Positions 1-12,780 of a stretch of 64,000 nucleotides of DNA are shown one piece after another (position 1 is the first letter of the stretch; every line of letters starts with the position of its first letter). The notes under the pieces were generated by a model. That model did not search any database, was not told the DNA's origin, and was given only the letters and a program-made list of their open reading frames with translations. Made by a program: the position numbers and the translations under genes. The stretch spans positions 30,132,001 through 30,196,000 of the forward strand of contig NC_065532.1 in the NCBI RefSeq assembly GCF_020184175.1. Direction: 5' to 3'. The DNA is from Aphis gossypii. Taxonomy: Eukaryota > Arthropoda > Insecta > Hemiptera > Aphididae.

Positions 1-68
1 ATAAAACTTCAATATTTTCTATCATAGTTTTAATTATAAATAAATATATTTGATAGTACTATATTTAC

Positions 69-3000
69 TTTAAAAAATTGTCTAAGAAGTGGTAAAATCT
101 TTTCTTTAGCATTCAGAATAACAGCAATATGTCTGTCAGATATAAATATCTGTTCCTCATGAATTGTTAATTTTTTAAGTAATGCTATCGCCATTTCTAA
201 AGTAACTGAACGTACATAACAAACTAGAAAATAAGAAGTAATAAATTTATATAAATAATTAATTCAATGATATGGATCACATACCAGGCTCCGATACAGC
301 TGTAATTATGTTAACTAGTTTATCTATAAGTTCATTTCTTTCATCACAATGAACAAATGAAGATGAAGAACTATTTTCACTTTTAATAGGAGTTAAAAAT
401 CCTTCATAATACTCTTTGGAAACACTTGCATTTTCTGATATAGCATACAATAAACATATACCAAACAATGCAGAACTGTCAGATTTTTCAATTATCAATT
501 GGTTGAAAATTGATTCTAAACACCGGCTATGCACAGAGTCTGCTAAATGAAATAAATAAAAAAATTAAATTAAAGTATTTCGTTTTTTTATTTGTCTAAG
601 GTAAATAAAAGTAGAATGAAAGAAAGGGAGAAGAAATAAATATATAGAATAGAGCAACGGTTCCTAAAGTGTGCGAAGCGCCTCCCTTGGGAGGCACGGG
701 CTGTGTTATTTTGTCATAACAATAAAAATATTTGTATATTTAAATACTATAACTTTGTTATTTATTTACGGGAGACACAATTCTTTTTTTTAATTTTAGG
801 GTGGCGTAAACTAAAAAAGTTTGGGGACCGCTGGTCTAGAGAATAATAATACCAAAATAGCTGTTATAAGTGAAGGAGAGTCATATAAAGTGTAGGTCAA
901 GAGTAATTATTGGCTGATTTCATATAGTCGGAAGCAAAGGACGAAAAATAAAAGGATTAATTTATAAGTACCTTCATTTTTAGATAAAAGTATTTCTTTT
1001 TCTTCATCTGTAATGTTCATACACTTTAATGATTTCAGATCAAAAACATCACTTGATTCAACATCTGATTTTTCTTCATTTTCTTTTTCCGGTAATACTG
1101 ATGCTTCATCTCGTAATTTAATTTCTTCAGTAACCTAAGCAAAAACAAAACATAAAAAAACATATTTTATTATAAAATAAAATAACTCAATTTTTTATAA
1201 TAAAACATTTAATAGTTACTTGATTCCTTGAAGAAAAATTACTTTCCAATAAATATTTAGCTAATGGTGTAACTAATTTCGTCTGATGAATAATTAAAAA
1301 AACTTGTGTTAATAAAAATAAACATATATCACTATTCATTAATGGTTGTTGTTTTACAGCATCTACAAACTATATAAGTATTATTAATAAAATGTATAAT
1401 ATTTGATACTCTTAGATATTTTAAACTTATATTTACTTCTTCTGTTTCAACAATAATATACTTATCAGGCGGTGCTAACGAATGAATATAATAAGGCACA
1501 AACAGTTTATCCATTAAATGATCAATAAGCACTTCATTTAACATATCAACATTTGAGCTTAAAATATCATTCAAATAATGTAAATCGTCTAGATGTGAAC
1601 TGACAAGATCTGCAAGTTTTACTCTATACTGATCTCTAAAAATATAATAATATTATTTTTAATCATATGATCTTTATAAAGAATTAAATATTAAATTACT
1701 GTATATTTTTTTGAGTATCAACATCAATTGGTTTAGCTCTTGCACTAGCATCTAATTCTAAAACATGTTTACCCATAAACCAAACTAAGTTTCCAAAATA
1801 TGGAGCACATGTTTTATCCCTGATAAATCGTAACATGCTTTCATCTTCAACTCTGTAAACATTAAGTGTCAATGTACGAACATATGTGCGTACCATAGAA
1901 TCAGGATGGTTGAAAAATTTAATTGCTTCTGTATAAAGTGGAAAATCATTGGTTGTCTATAAGTTATATAAAAAAATTAGAATTAAGAAATTTTAGATAT
2001 TTTAAATACATTGTATTACCTCATTATAAAAAAAGTGAATGGTATTTAAATTAAGTTTAAAAGATAATGTTTTTAAAAAAGATATATAATAAGCTAAAAC
2101 ATCCTCATCAGAGAAATCCAGCTTATTTATTATTATGCTATTAACATGGTTATTGCTGAGCAAATAATCTAGAAATAAAATTAAAATATTATTGGTTTAT
2201 TAAAAAATATATATGAATTTAAAAAAAAACACTTACATAAAGCAGTCTTATTTTTAATGTTTTCAAATATAATATTTAGAGTTTGAAGCAGTTGAACACA
2301 GACATAATTTCCACACTTTTGATTTAAGATGTGTAGAAAGTAATTAAACATATTATTTTCCAAAAAGTACCTAAAAATGTACAACAATTAGTATTCATAA
2401 ATATAAAAATAACTATTTTTTAAACTTATATTTTATTTATTATGCATAACAATATTGTATTGATTTTACAGTTATATGAATTTTAATTTTAAAAACATAT
2501 ATTACATAAATATCAATTTTTGCTATTTGTTTTTTAATAAATTAGAAAACTCATTAAAATACATATAACACATAAATAAAACATAAAAGTTGTTTAATGA
2601 ATCTAATTTTCAATATATTTATTTAATATGGTAGACAATTGACAAGTACAGTGTACCAAGGCCCAGGACTAACAAATGTACATATTATTTATGTTTAATT
2701 TTAACATAGGTATAAGACCAGACTGTTAAAGACTTTCTATTTTTTACTAATAAAATATCAATTCAATAAGAAAGAAAAAAAACTTATATAACTTTTGAAA
2801 AAACTATACAAGACAATATCATTATCAAGTTGATATTTTTTTACTTAATTAATATAGTTTATTTTAAAAGTTGAATAGTATTATGGCCTTGCCAATCATT
2901 AAAAATATTTGAATTCACCAGAAAATTGTTGAACTATTATTTTATAAGAATTAAATATGCTGCTAGACTTAATATAATTTAAAATAAAAGACTAATATTT

Positions 3001-4197
3001 AATTATAATTGACTAGACAAAATAACTTTAATTGATCATATAATAATCAAAATATATCATACAATATGGTGATTGCTATTTGTTAATTTTTTTCTTCTTG
3101 ACAAAAGTTAAATGTTAAAGTTCCTTTTTATTAGCCAACAGTACCTACTTTTAAGGGTTCTAAGTTTAAGAGAAGAAGTTATATTTGATCTACTAAGATC
3201 ATTAATAATTAAAATAAATGAAAATATGATTTTTTGAATTGTGTAATATTATACATAACATAACAGAATCTATTAATTTGGATAATATGATGACTACAAC
3301 ATTTATAATAAAAATCATTTAATAGGTCATCATTATTGTTTTGATATTAATGCCTTCTATGTGTCATTATTTACTTTGTTTGTAAAACAATTATAGGTTT
3401 GAATAAATTAAAACATAAGTCAATTTTCTCAAATGTTAAAACTATTTCAACTACCTAATCATTAGTCATTACCTACTCATTAAAAATAGAGAAATAGAAA
3501 ACATTACCAAGTACATAATTATTTTAATAATTTTGGTGTATAGTTATATTAGTTAAATATTCTGTAATACAAACTAAAAATTATCAATCTAATACCTAAT
3601 ACCTATGTATTATTAAATTCATAATACAAAGCAGTGTTTCTGAAAACTTTTTTCATTCATTATCCTCTTACCTTTCACCACTGCCCTATATACCTTGAAA
3701 TGTTAAATTGTCATATATTCTCATATTTCGATTTTTGTGCAAAACAGTTAATAAATATTGCACAAATAACAAGGCATTTTTCAGCCATTATACATTTTTT
3801 GTTTTTGTTCACTCTCCCATACACAAGATAATTACTATTTACCAATAACCTTCTTACGTACCCCTGGTTGAGAAACGCTGATGTTAAGGATCTATGAATA
3901 AGTTTCTATAGTTAAATAAATAAGTATTTAATTACTCGAATACTGCTGGACTATTTTGATCACCCCAAATCAAAATTTCGGCCATACTCCTAAACGATTC
4001 AACTAACAAAGTGCGATTGGTATCCACAACATTTTGATTTTTGCTTAATACTGTATAGATATATCTGTGAACAAAATCATACATAAATGAAGATGTTTTA
4101 ATACGAATACTTATGATTCTGTACACTGTAGAAATTACTTGAGATACTCTAATGAGTGGAGGTTTTCAGGTTTAACCAATTTTTTTGAACGAAACAT
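69..4197 (-). CDS. CLEC16A: CLEC16A / ema (endosomal maturation, mitophagy) N-terminal half, partial
   Basis: Ten coding exons read on the minus strand: 4197-4139, 4064-3936, 2370-2237, 2168-2020, 1956-1700, 1635-1437, 1369-1220, 1134-972, 542-285 and 223-69. All have GT-AG borders and compatible phases, giving 551 residues without a stop. The start MFRSKKLVKPENLHSLEYL and the following KNQNVV, AEILIWGDQN, FLENNMF, YVCVQLLQTLNI and LKTLSFKLN segments match the conserved N-terminal FPL domain of CLEC16A (Drosophila ema). This is an endosome/Golgi-associated protein needed for endosomal maturation, autophagy and mitophagy (family knowledge). The family is about 1000 residues, so the C-terminal half lies to the left of the window; a possible next acceptor leaves a short exon at 18-1 (weak). 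Most introns are only 61-85 nt; the 1565-nt second intron and the 429-nt eighth intron each carry a hAT-like element. Codons are AT-ending. The exact exon 6/7 junction (donor at 1436, acceptor at 1370) is inferred from homology and phase. Confidence 0.93.
655..833. mobile_element. Short non-autonomous hAT-like element in a CLEC16A intron
   Basis: The ends are imperfect inverted repeats: the left begins CAACGGTTCCTAAAGTGTGCG and the right ends AGTTTGGGGACCGCTG, the CAGCGGTTC...GAACCGCTG type seen at hAT (SPIN/Charlie-like) termini. The flanking octamers GAATAGAG (647-654) and GTCTAGAG (834-841) match at 6 of 8 positions, as expected of an aged 8-bp target duplication. No coding capacity at 179 bp. 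It lies in the intron between CLEC16A exons 8 and 9. Confidence 0.65.
3632..3880. mobile_element. Second short hAT-like element in CLEC16A intron 2
   Basis: The left end CAGTGTTTCTGAAAAC and the right end CCCCTGGTTGAGAAACGCTG are inverted repeats of the classical hAT CAGYGTTTCTCAACC type. Flanking octamers ATACAAAG and ATGTTAAG match at 5 of 8, so the insertion is old. It is 249 bp; the short open frame inside is not transposase-like. The terminal sequence differs from that of the element at 655-833, so it is a different family. Confidence 0.62.
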
Positions 4198-5142
4198 ATT
4201 ATTATTCTTTGTTTGAGTGTCTACAATTCATACACAATTGTGAAACAATTCGATGATGTTCAACTACAGTATAAAACATTATTATGATAATTCATAGATT
4301 CTGGATTCAAGCATCTTGATTAAAATTTATCATTATGTAAACAAATCAAAAAAGGTGAATAATTTTTATTGTAACCAACGATATCAATGTTATTACTCGA
4401 CACAACGCTTAAAGCCTTAAAAACATTTAACATTTTTATTATTGTTAGTTGTTACGTATGGACTGTGTTCGAGCCGTCGAGACTCGAGGACACTACGTTG
4501 TAACTTTGTCAGAATATCAAATTCAAAACAATAATATTACTAATCGCGGTGGTGGTAACGGGTTATGGCGCGCGGGTGTGCAAAAGTATCAAGTATGTAA
4601 TCACTGATTAGGGAATTGATAACAAATGTGCAAGACAACTTTTACTTTCGCTGATGGTCCGAGTGATTGAACAGCTGATCGGCGAAATTTTTTCCAAATT
4701 TTTTCACCGTACTTTGTCCAAAAACGAGAAAAATAAAACCAAAAGATAATATATTAAATGCGAGGAGGGTTTGGTTTTGGGTCATCAAGAGTGACAGGAC
4801 GCGAGGATTGTAAGTTATGATAGCTGAACGGACAGGCGACCGTTTCCCCCATGACGTTTCTTCCATGGAAAATGGTTTTTTTATGTTTTTTTTTTTTTTT
4901 AATTATTTTATTTACCGTGGGTGGAATCACTGGAATGTCCTTGCACTTGCTAAGCCCCGAAATCACGACGTCCGACAACGACGACAGCCACCAGTTTTGA
5001 TATTTTCCGATGTTTGGTTCCCACATCAATAAAAACCATTTGGCGGCCAATAAAAACGATCTGTACATGTTAAACGATCACCAAACAACGTGCACCGCGA
5101 TTTCCCGGTAGGTAGTGTTCGGTTTCGGGTCGGCCGCGCAAA
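4198..5142. promoter_or_regulatory. Head-to-head promoter region between CLEC16A and Rac1
   Basis: These 945 bp separate the start codons of two divergently transcribed housekeeping-type genes and must hold both 5' UTRs and promoters. The segment at about 4440-4600 is CpG-containing (for example a GGCGCGCGG-like core near 4567) against an AT-rich background. A T-run at 4880-4899 and a GC-richer stretch just before the Rac1 ATG (5090-5140) are also visible. No convincing TATA box was found for either gene, as is usual for housekeeping promoters. Open frames in the region look random. Transcription starts cannot be placed from sequence alone. Confidence 0.55.
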
Positions 5143-7140
5143 ATGCAAGCCATCAAGTGTGTCGTAGTCGGCGACGGGTAAGTTTCACAACGTAGTAGAT
5201 TCATAACGATACTTCTATTGTGTTTATAAATGTATATTGTATGTAAGTGTTTGTGTTGTGTATGAAAAAAAGAATAAGTTTTCACATTAACTGGTACCAT
5301 CTCTTGTCAGTACGCCCATGGCTGTGTTATGTTTATCCGTTTCCGTTTTCTGTAATTTTTTATCGGTTTCCTAAAAGTGTCATATTCAATAATTAAAGTG
5401 CTGTAGTTATCTAGTACCATCATCATAATATACTGCCATGTATCTGTGTATTGTAGATTTTTATACAAACATGTACAGTTGAGTCTATCCGTTAGCCTGT
5501 AATCATTTATAGGACTTATCACCAGTCAGAGATGACTCGCATTATGCTTCAATAACACAAAATACCTAACTACCTAGTAACTACCTAATCTTCTCAGACA
5601 CTTATATTTTGTCAGTCATATATCAGAATTCTGTTCCATCAGCCAAAATTCAATATTTTGTGTCAAACAACATGTTTTGCACACCTGTTTGATTTTTTCA
5701 CTAATATTCAATTATAGTTTATTAATACTGCACATTTTTTTTTTAAATAAATATATATCTATGTAAACATAGATCTGTTTCTAACTAGTATGAGTTCTGT
5801 TTATCATTATTTTGTTCTTTTTACAGAGCGGTTGGTAAAACATGTTTACTCATTAGTTATACAAGCAATGCATTTCCTGGAGAATATATACCCACTGTGT
5901 AAGTAACTTGAAACATTTAATTAATCCTACAGGTATCTTGTTATATATTTTATGTGTAATCATTAAGGTAAAATCATTAGTTCACTTTATTAATTAATTT
6001 CTTTGCGATACCATTATTATGTTTTGGAATTGGTTATTTCTGATAAGATTATAATTAGATTAGTTATGACCAGTAGATTGTTAATTTTAAATGTTAGAAA
6101 TATATAACCTACTAAGATTTTTCATTTTATATTTAAGTTTATTCTGTGGAGTACATAAGTACCTACAATAATTGAACTAATAAACATACGTACTTAAAAA
6201 GCCATAATTTCTTACCTTGTGTTTTTATTATTTAAAATTGTAATATAATAGTATTAACATTTACATTTTAATAAATATTTAAACTGAATTATTGATTATA
6301 CTTACTACTATTTTAAAAGAAATTATTTTTAGAACATGTTTCAAAATATATGTTATACATTATCTACATTTAATTCAGCTATCATATTAATTAATCTTCA
6401 ATTTTGAATACATTTCAGTGTTAAATATATTTTTGTATTTAATTTTAGATTTGATAACTATTCAGCCAATGTTATGGTTGATGGAAAACCTATAAACTTA
6501 GGATTGTGGGATACTGCTGGCCAAGAAGATTATGATAGGCTTAGGCCTCTTTCATATCCACAAACAGTATGTTTATTTTTCTAATATTTAACAAAATATA
6601 ATAGTTATTATTTTGACATTTTTATGTATTATTTTTAATTTTACATTTTACTTTTTTTTTAACAGGATGTGTTTCTTATATGTTTTTCATTAGTAAATCC
6701 TGCATCATTTGAAAATGTGCGGGCAAAAGTAAGTTAACAGTAAAAATTACTCTTGATATATATTTAATTAAACTAATACATATTTTTAGTGGTATCCTGA
6801 AGTTCGACATCATTGTCCAAGTACTCCAATTATTTTAGTTGGTACTAAACTTGATCTACGAGAGGATAAAGAAACAATTGATAAACTGAAAGAAAAAAAG
6901 TTAACTGCTATTACATATCCACAGGTACATATTTTTTTTTATATACTAATTGTCCTTTATCTATAATTAATTATTTATTTTTAGGGTTTATCAATGGCCA
7001 AAGAAATTGGAGCAGTGAAGTACTTGGAATGTAGTGCTTTGACTCAAAAAGGTCTAAAAATTGTTTTTGATGAAGCCATTAGAGCAGTTTTATGTCCTGT
7101 ACTGCCAGTTAAGCCAAAACGTAAATGCACAATAATTTAA
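5143..7140 (+). CDS. Rac1: Rac1-type Rho family small GTPase, complete
   Basis: Six exons (5143-5177, 5827-5898, 6449-6566, 6666-6728, 6790-6924, 6985-7140) with GT-AG borders join to 579 nt, encoding 192 residues plus TAA, exactly the usual Rac length. The start MQAIKCVVVGDG is the Rac N terminus. Visible motifs: P-loop GDGAVGKT (10-17), switch I/effector YIPTVFDNYS with Thr35, switch II DTAGQED (57-63), the guanine-specifying TKLD (115-118) and CSAL (157-160), and a polybasic tail KPKRK before the CaaX box CTII, which predicts geranylgeranylation. Rac GTPases cycle between GDP and GTP at the plasma membrane, driving actin remodelling via WAVE and PAK effectors (family knowledge). Codons are AT-ending. 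All key residues are present, so it should be active. Rac1 rather than Cdc42 or Mtl is favoured by near-continuous agreement with the Rac1 pattern. Confidence 0.97.
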
Positions 7141-8430
7141 CAATCATGACTATGTTGTCACTGGTGAGTTAATTTATTATTTTAAAATCTAAATTTATCA
7201 ATCGTGAATTTTGTACGGTTAAGCTGTAAAATTTTAATTTATTTTTGTAATACCTGTTATAACATAAAAAATATCGATTATAATACCTTAAAATTAATTA
7301 TTTTTCTGGAATTTAAAATCGAGGCTTATTTTATTTATTTATGAAATACTTAGGGACTTTAAATCCAAATGGAGGATTGTCCAAGACTGATAACTGTCAG
7401 TTCGCCGATCGATACACTTTTTGTTGGTGTATAACAACTAACAAAAAACAAAAGTTCTTCCTGCAAAATAATAGAGCGCACATAATAATTAAATTATGTA
7501 ATATAAAGTATGATAAGAAATTTATGTATTAACTAGGGACCTATAATGCTGTTGAACAAACTTATGGCCTAATTTTATAGTCTAATCATGTAATCTATAG
7601 CTTAATCATTTTTATAAAGAAAAAATAATATATATATATATTTAAATAATCCATAAGTTAATTAATTCTCTAATTGTAAATTAATATAAACCAATTTCCA
7701 TTGTGAATTTTTTTTTTAATTATTTTACAATTTATTTTCTATTAAGTTGCTTGGTGCTACTTACTTTCTGTATCTTTTAATATCACTATAATTTTTTTTT
7801 TTACTCTAATGACCTTTGCCACAATATATGTTACTGAGTATGGTAATAATGTATAATTAACATAAAAAAAAATTAAATTTACAAAATACCATCATTCATT
7901 TTGAATACCTTATAGTTACATGATAAATTGGATAATGTTGGCAATTTATTCTCAATTGTAAAAATATAAGCTAAGTGATGTAATATTGTTACAGTTCAAT
8001 AGTAGCATGGTTATTTTAAGTTAGGCTGTAATCAAAAATTATTTATTTATCTCTTAAGCTTTATGGATTTAAAAAATAAGCACTGTGTGCTTATTTTTAT
8101 TCTCAATTATTTATCATGTATAACTGACATAAATGCATTTTCCAGTGGTTTAGAGTATAAAATATTGTGTATATAGAAATTATATGAAATATGTACAAAA
8201 GCAACAAAACCTATAGTATCATTTTTTGTAATATTTGTTATGTCTAAAAAATCAGAATTTTAATGTTATTTTTTACTGAGTTTCTTTATAAAATGTTGTT
8301 GGACCTACTAGACGCATGATATTTATTATATAGTCATGTGTTTTTTTTTTTTTTTTTGTACGATATTCATTTTTTTCTTTTTATTTTAACCTTGTAATTT
8401 CTAAATAAATGATATATCTTGTGTAAAAAA
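7141..8430 (+). other. Rac1 3' UTR and probable polyadenylation site
   Basis: After the TAA there are about 1.3 kb of AT-rich sequence with no other gene signal. Several AATAAA-like hexamers occur; the best supported is at 8404-8409, preceded by a T-run (8341-8357) and followed by an A-rich cleavage-like context near 8425-8433. The 63-codon open frame at 7341 is not recognisable. The length is an estimate, because shorter alternative ends cannot be excluded. Confidence 0.5.
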
Positions 8431-8928
8431 AAGATAGTTACTTTTATTTTTCAACCCCATGTTTATGACTTAAAAGAATGTAGTCATTACTTTCATTAAT
8501 AAATGATGTTTTATTGCATTATTAATTTATTTTATATTTTTTATTACTAAATGATCATTTGTATTTTTTCTTTATTAATGTCTAATATATTTAAGAATAC
8601 ATTACTATTCTTTATACCTTGAATAGCTTATTATGATCATAGATCTGATGCGAATTATTTCAAAATTGTAACAGTTAATTAGCAAAATGTATAAAATAAA
8701 TTAATTTGGGACCAGTTAAAAATGTTTGTTTATTAATTAAAAATTGAAATCGTGAAAAATTAATTAATTTACTATGGTTTATTTTAAATTTTACATGATA
8801 TACTAAGAAATGATAATACTGTATATTATATATACATATACAAACATTACAGACCATTGAGTATTCATTTTAAGCTATTACAATTTTACAAGACTCCTCA
8901 AATAGCCTTTTATCTTTATAATTATTCC

Positions 8929-8987
<59 letters not shown>

Positions 8988-10808
8988 TATTATTGATAAT
9001 TTTTATTTTATATTATTTTTTAATTAGTTATTTATTTTGTTACTTTAATTCAAATTATTTGTTCTATGTACCACTATAATTAAAATTTTTAATTTTTATG
9101 TTATTAACTTATAAAATAAAAATAAAAATACTGAAATCTAGATCAGTTTTAGAACTTTAATATATGTTTAAAATACTTAATTTGCCTTTACCAAAATTAT
9201 TAATATAAAAAGAAAAATTAATTATGGTTTACCTATAGTTATTAGTTATTAATTGTAAATGTGGATATTAGGCTCATGTTTTCAATTCATCTTAAAAAAT
9301 GTATGATGAGATTTCATTAGTTATGCATTATATTTTATTATTTGTAATTTAGGTACCTTATTGACAAAAGCTTATATATTTTATTTTGAATCTATTTTAG
9401 GAGAAGTATTATCCGAATGTCTAAAAATTAACAGTTATTATATTACCATTTAAATGTATACAGTTTTCAGTGAAGAAAAATAGATATTCTCTTGAACAAT
9501 TTATTATTCTCCCATTTAATAGCTATTTGTATAAATTAATGGTTGAATCTTGAATATATAACATTTACTGTATCTAGTTCTCAGATTAATTATAATTAAC
9601 TTTTAATATGATAGTCTGGTGAACTATGATGTTAACTAGTTGATGTCTTGCTAAAAATTAATATTTGACATGGATATTGCCAACAAATTCAGCAGTTATA
9701 GTCAATATAAGCTTCAACATAATTTGTACAACGATGAATTTCTCAATAAACTCCAAATTTCTGAAGTATGCGCCTAAAAAAATAAATTATTGTGATATAA
9801 TGAAAATGTATTAAGTGAAGATATGAGTTGGATATATAGTAACAAATTTTGAATTACAATATCAAATCTTAAATAATAAATAATGTTTTGTAAGACATTA
9901 CCATATATAAACATAAGCCGATTTATTATTACTTTCAGTATGAGAGATGTATAGTAAATACTAAGTACATAGTCTACATCAGATTTTTTATTTTCATTAT
10001 AATATAATCTCGTTCAAAAAAATCAAAAGAACAATCTATTACAACTAATTTTGTGATAGCATTCTACGCATTTATGCTCTCAGCTTAAGCCATTAATGCT
10101 GGTGTACGACTGAGGGCGATAATATTCATTTCCTATTTCCTGTTCAAGATATTAAATATTTACAGCGAACTAATTTGAAGCTCGTATTTTATTGTGCTAT
10201 AATATTGCTTTAATTATTAAGAATATTGTGTAAGTATGAAAGCGTGAAAGTAAAATATATTTTTGTATATATATTTATTAATTTTAGGTTTTAACTTAAG
10301 ATTATTTAAATATTAATTATGAAATGTGATAATTTTGGACCAAATATGAGAATTATTTCAATGATCATAGTTTAATGTCTACTTAGCTTAAATAAAAACT
10401 ACATTTATGATTTATTATTTTTATTATGAACTGTATGTGTAACTACACGATTGCACCTAACTTAACCTTTTACATGCTAAACACACAACAGGATTAGTAG
10501 AATATTACGCTGTAGTAATTAGCATGATTGAGCCTGTTTTAGTTTTATGCCTGTAAAATCACCACAATTGCGCTCAATCCTATCATATTAGTACTTATTG
10601 TCCTTCTCGTGTACGCGTTTACTATTAATATAAATTATAATCGAATATGGCGTAATGAATTTTACCGGAAAATACTATTTTCAAGTTAAGCTATAATAAT
10701 ATGTATAGATGAATAATATAGGTATCTACCTGTATAATTACACGATTATAAAAATAAATACATTTCAATTGTTTAGTTTATACTTTAATGGGTATAGATA
10801 CTTCAAAA
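8431..10808. other. AT-rich intergenic stretch without a supported gene
   Basis: Apart from the TA microsatellite, this stretch is low-complexity AT-rich DNA with many stops in all frames. The one open frame of 60 codons on the minus strand (8675-8857) has no recognisable domain or splice context. I see no RNA gene or clear mobile element. Confidence 0.6.
8930..8980. repeat. (TA)n microsatellite
   Basis: About 25 uninterrupted TA units downstream of Rac1. Nothing indicates a function; it is likely polymorphic in length. Confidence 0.95.
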
Positions 10809-11087
10809 CAGTAGCATATTTTGGATGATTTTTCAGGGGGTGTTCAAAATATCCCATAATGATCCGGTAAATTTGAACAGGTAATTCCTGGATAACTCAT
10901 ATTAAAAATATACCACAAAATTCATGTCATAATATCTATTAAAATGAATTTCACTTTTGTAGTTTAGGTATAAATAATAAATTATTTGAGATAGGCATGA
11001 GTAAAATTTTAATATATTGAGCTATTTTTTAAGTTGGGGATGTCCAGACAAGGACCCATCCTTCAAAAAAAAAAAAACATGCCACTG
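10809..11087. mobile_element. hAT-like MITE with perfect 8-bp target site duplication
   Basis: The element starts CAGTAGCATATTTT and ends, read inverted, CAGTGGCATGTTTT, so the termini are matching inverted repeats of the hAT CAGTGGC type. It is flanked on both sides by the identical octamer CTTCAAAA (10801-10808 and 11088-11095), the signature of hAT insertion. At 279 bp it has no transposase. The perfect duplication means it is the youngest datable insertion in the window. Confidence 0.85.
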
Positions 11088-11789
11088 CTTCAAAACTTCT
11101 AACCTAACCTAATTACAGAGTACATAATAATATATTGGCGATCGCCTGTGCTTGAAATTTCCTATAAGAATGTATTTATTCATGAAGTATGTAGGTCTAC
11201 AAATACGAGTGTAATTACTAATTAATTGAATCTATACATAAAAATGATTATACGTCATTATGTGAGTATCTATGGATAGCAACTTTTTTTCAAAGGTTTT
11301 ATGATATAGTGACCTACTGATCCTGCGTTAGCTATCCAATAATAGTATGAGCTCAATTACCTATTGAAAAAAAATACGTTGATTCATTAGAAAAATCATA
11401 TTATTGTTACTTTTAAAATTATTAGTCTTCATAGGTATATTAATCTAATTAAACATTTTTTTATCAGTAATTAAAAATGTAAAATGTTAGGTACAGCGTA
11501 TTAGGTACGTACAAATATAAATAAATTTACATTAAAATAATCTCACTAATTTGTTGCATAATATACATATCATTACATATATTATATACGTTGTTATTAG
11601 TCGGCATAGCTTCGTTTGAATTTTTTAGGCAAACTCTCAGACATCCAAGAGGTGATTTCAAATTATCGGCTTTGACCTGAAGACCAGTGAACACAACTGT
11701 TTTGTTTCAGTGCCGCTAGTTAACAGTAGACGTTTGAAATAAAAAATATAACTACTTTCTTTAGATTCTAAACAAAGTGATGAATGTAT

Positions 11790-12325
11790 TGATTTTACAA
11801 TGATGTATCTGTATTATGTATTTTTTGTTTTCGTGTCTGCATACACCATAACTTGTCGAAATAATGCTTCAATTTAAAACTTCGAGGGTGGTTTCTGATG
11901 GCAAAGTGAATATCCTTGGGGAATTTTAGTCTATAGATGTCAAAAGTAAAAAGTTTCCAGTAGTTTTCAAAAAAATCGAAAAAAAAAAACCATAAAAAAA
12001 GTAACGTAAATCCGGGAATTTTCACGCAAAACCAGTTTTCGACGAAATCGATTTTTTTATACGATAGTTGTAATTCAAAAACAAATAACTGTAAATACTT
12101 GAAATTTTTACGAAATGTTTATATTAGTGTTATCTATATACAGTTAAATTTTCAAAACATTCTGTATTTTTTGAGCTATTATTATAAACTACTGAAATTT
12201 TTGGTTTTCCTAAGTATGTTTTTTTGAAATATTGATAAAAAAATTTGGGAAAAAACTTGAAAATTTAATACAAGGTTTCTACTAAGTTTTTCTTATTATA
12301 GTTAAAAAATAGATATACATAATAC
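11790..12325. repeat. Probable dispersed repeat (aphid-type, unclassified)
   Basis: This block differs in texture from its flanks. It holds an open frame on the minus strand (11795-12025) and phrases such as AATCCGGGAATTTTCACGC and ACCAGTTTTCGACGAAATCG, of a kind I associate with high-copy repeats in aphid genomes. No termini, transposase or reverse transcriptase were seen. Its repeat nature is from memory of the texture, not proven by a second copy in this window. Confidence 0.4.
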
Positions 12326-12331
12326 TGTAGA

Positions 12332-12401
12332 TGTGGGATCGCTGGATCGCTCGGTCGTCGGTTGCGATAAGTACGAGACGACCGCCGAATAGCGTCCCAC
12401 A
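12332..12401. other. GC-rich 70-nt stem-loop
   Basis: The outer arms TGTGGGATCGCT and AGCGTCCCACA pair with one bulge. The inner arms CGGTCGTC and GACGACCG pair perfectly around a loop of about 17 nt. The sequence stands out as GC-rich within very AT-rich DNA. It could be a foldback transposon end, a structured RNA or a pre-miRNA-like hairpin. Both strands fold equally well, so no strand is assigned. Confidence 0.55.
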
Positions 12402-12780
12402 GCCGTACATGAAAAATACTAAAATAATATTTTAATAATTAAAATAATAAAATCGTACACAAGTATTTAACGTCATGTAGGTATATATTAAATAAAAGGA
12501 GGTCAATTTGGTAAACTCAAGTATATTTCACCAATAGTATTTCTGTTTGATTTATAGTGAGTATAGGTTATCGAGTATAATTCTACAATTTTAATTTTTT
12601 GATTGTTATTTAATTATATTTTTGTATTGTTAAAAAAATAGGTAACTTCCTATTTTCCTAATGAAACGCAGTATATAATGTATGTATTAATATTAAGAAA
12701 ATAATACTTCTATATAACACTTGACAGTCAAGTCTTGACTAACGTTTTAAGATACGGTGCTATTTATCTATATATATCCA

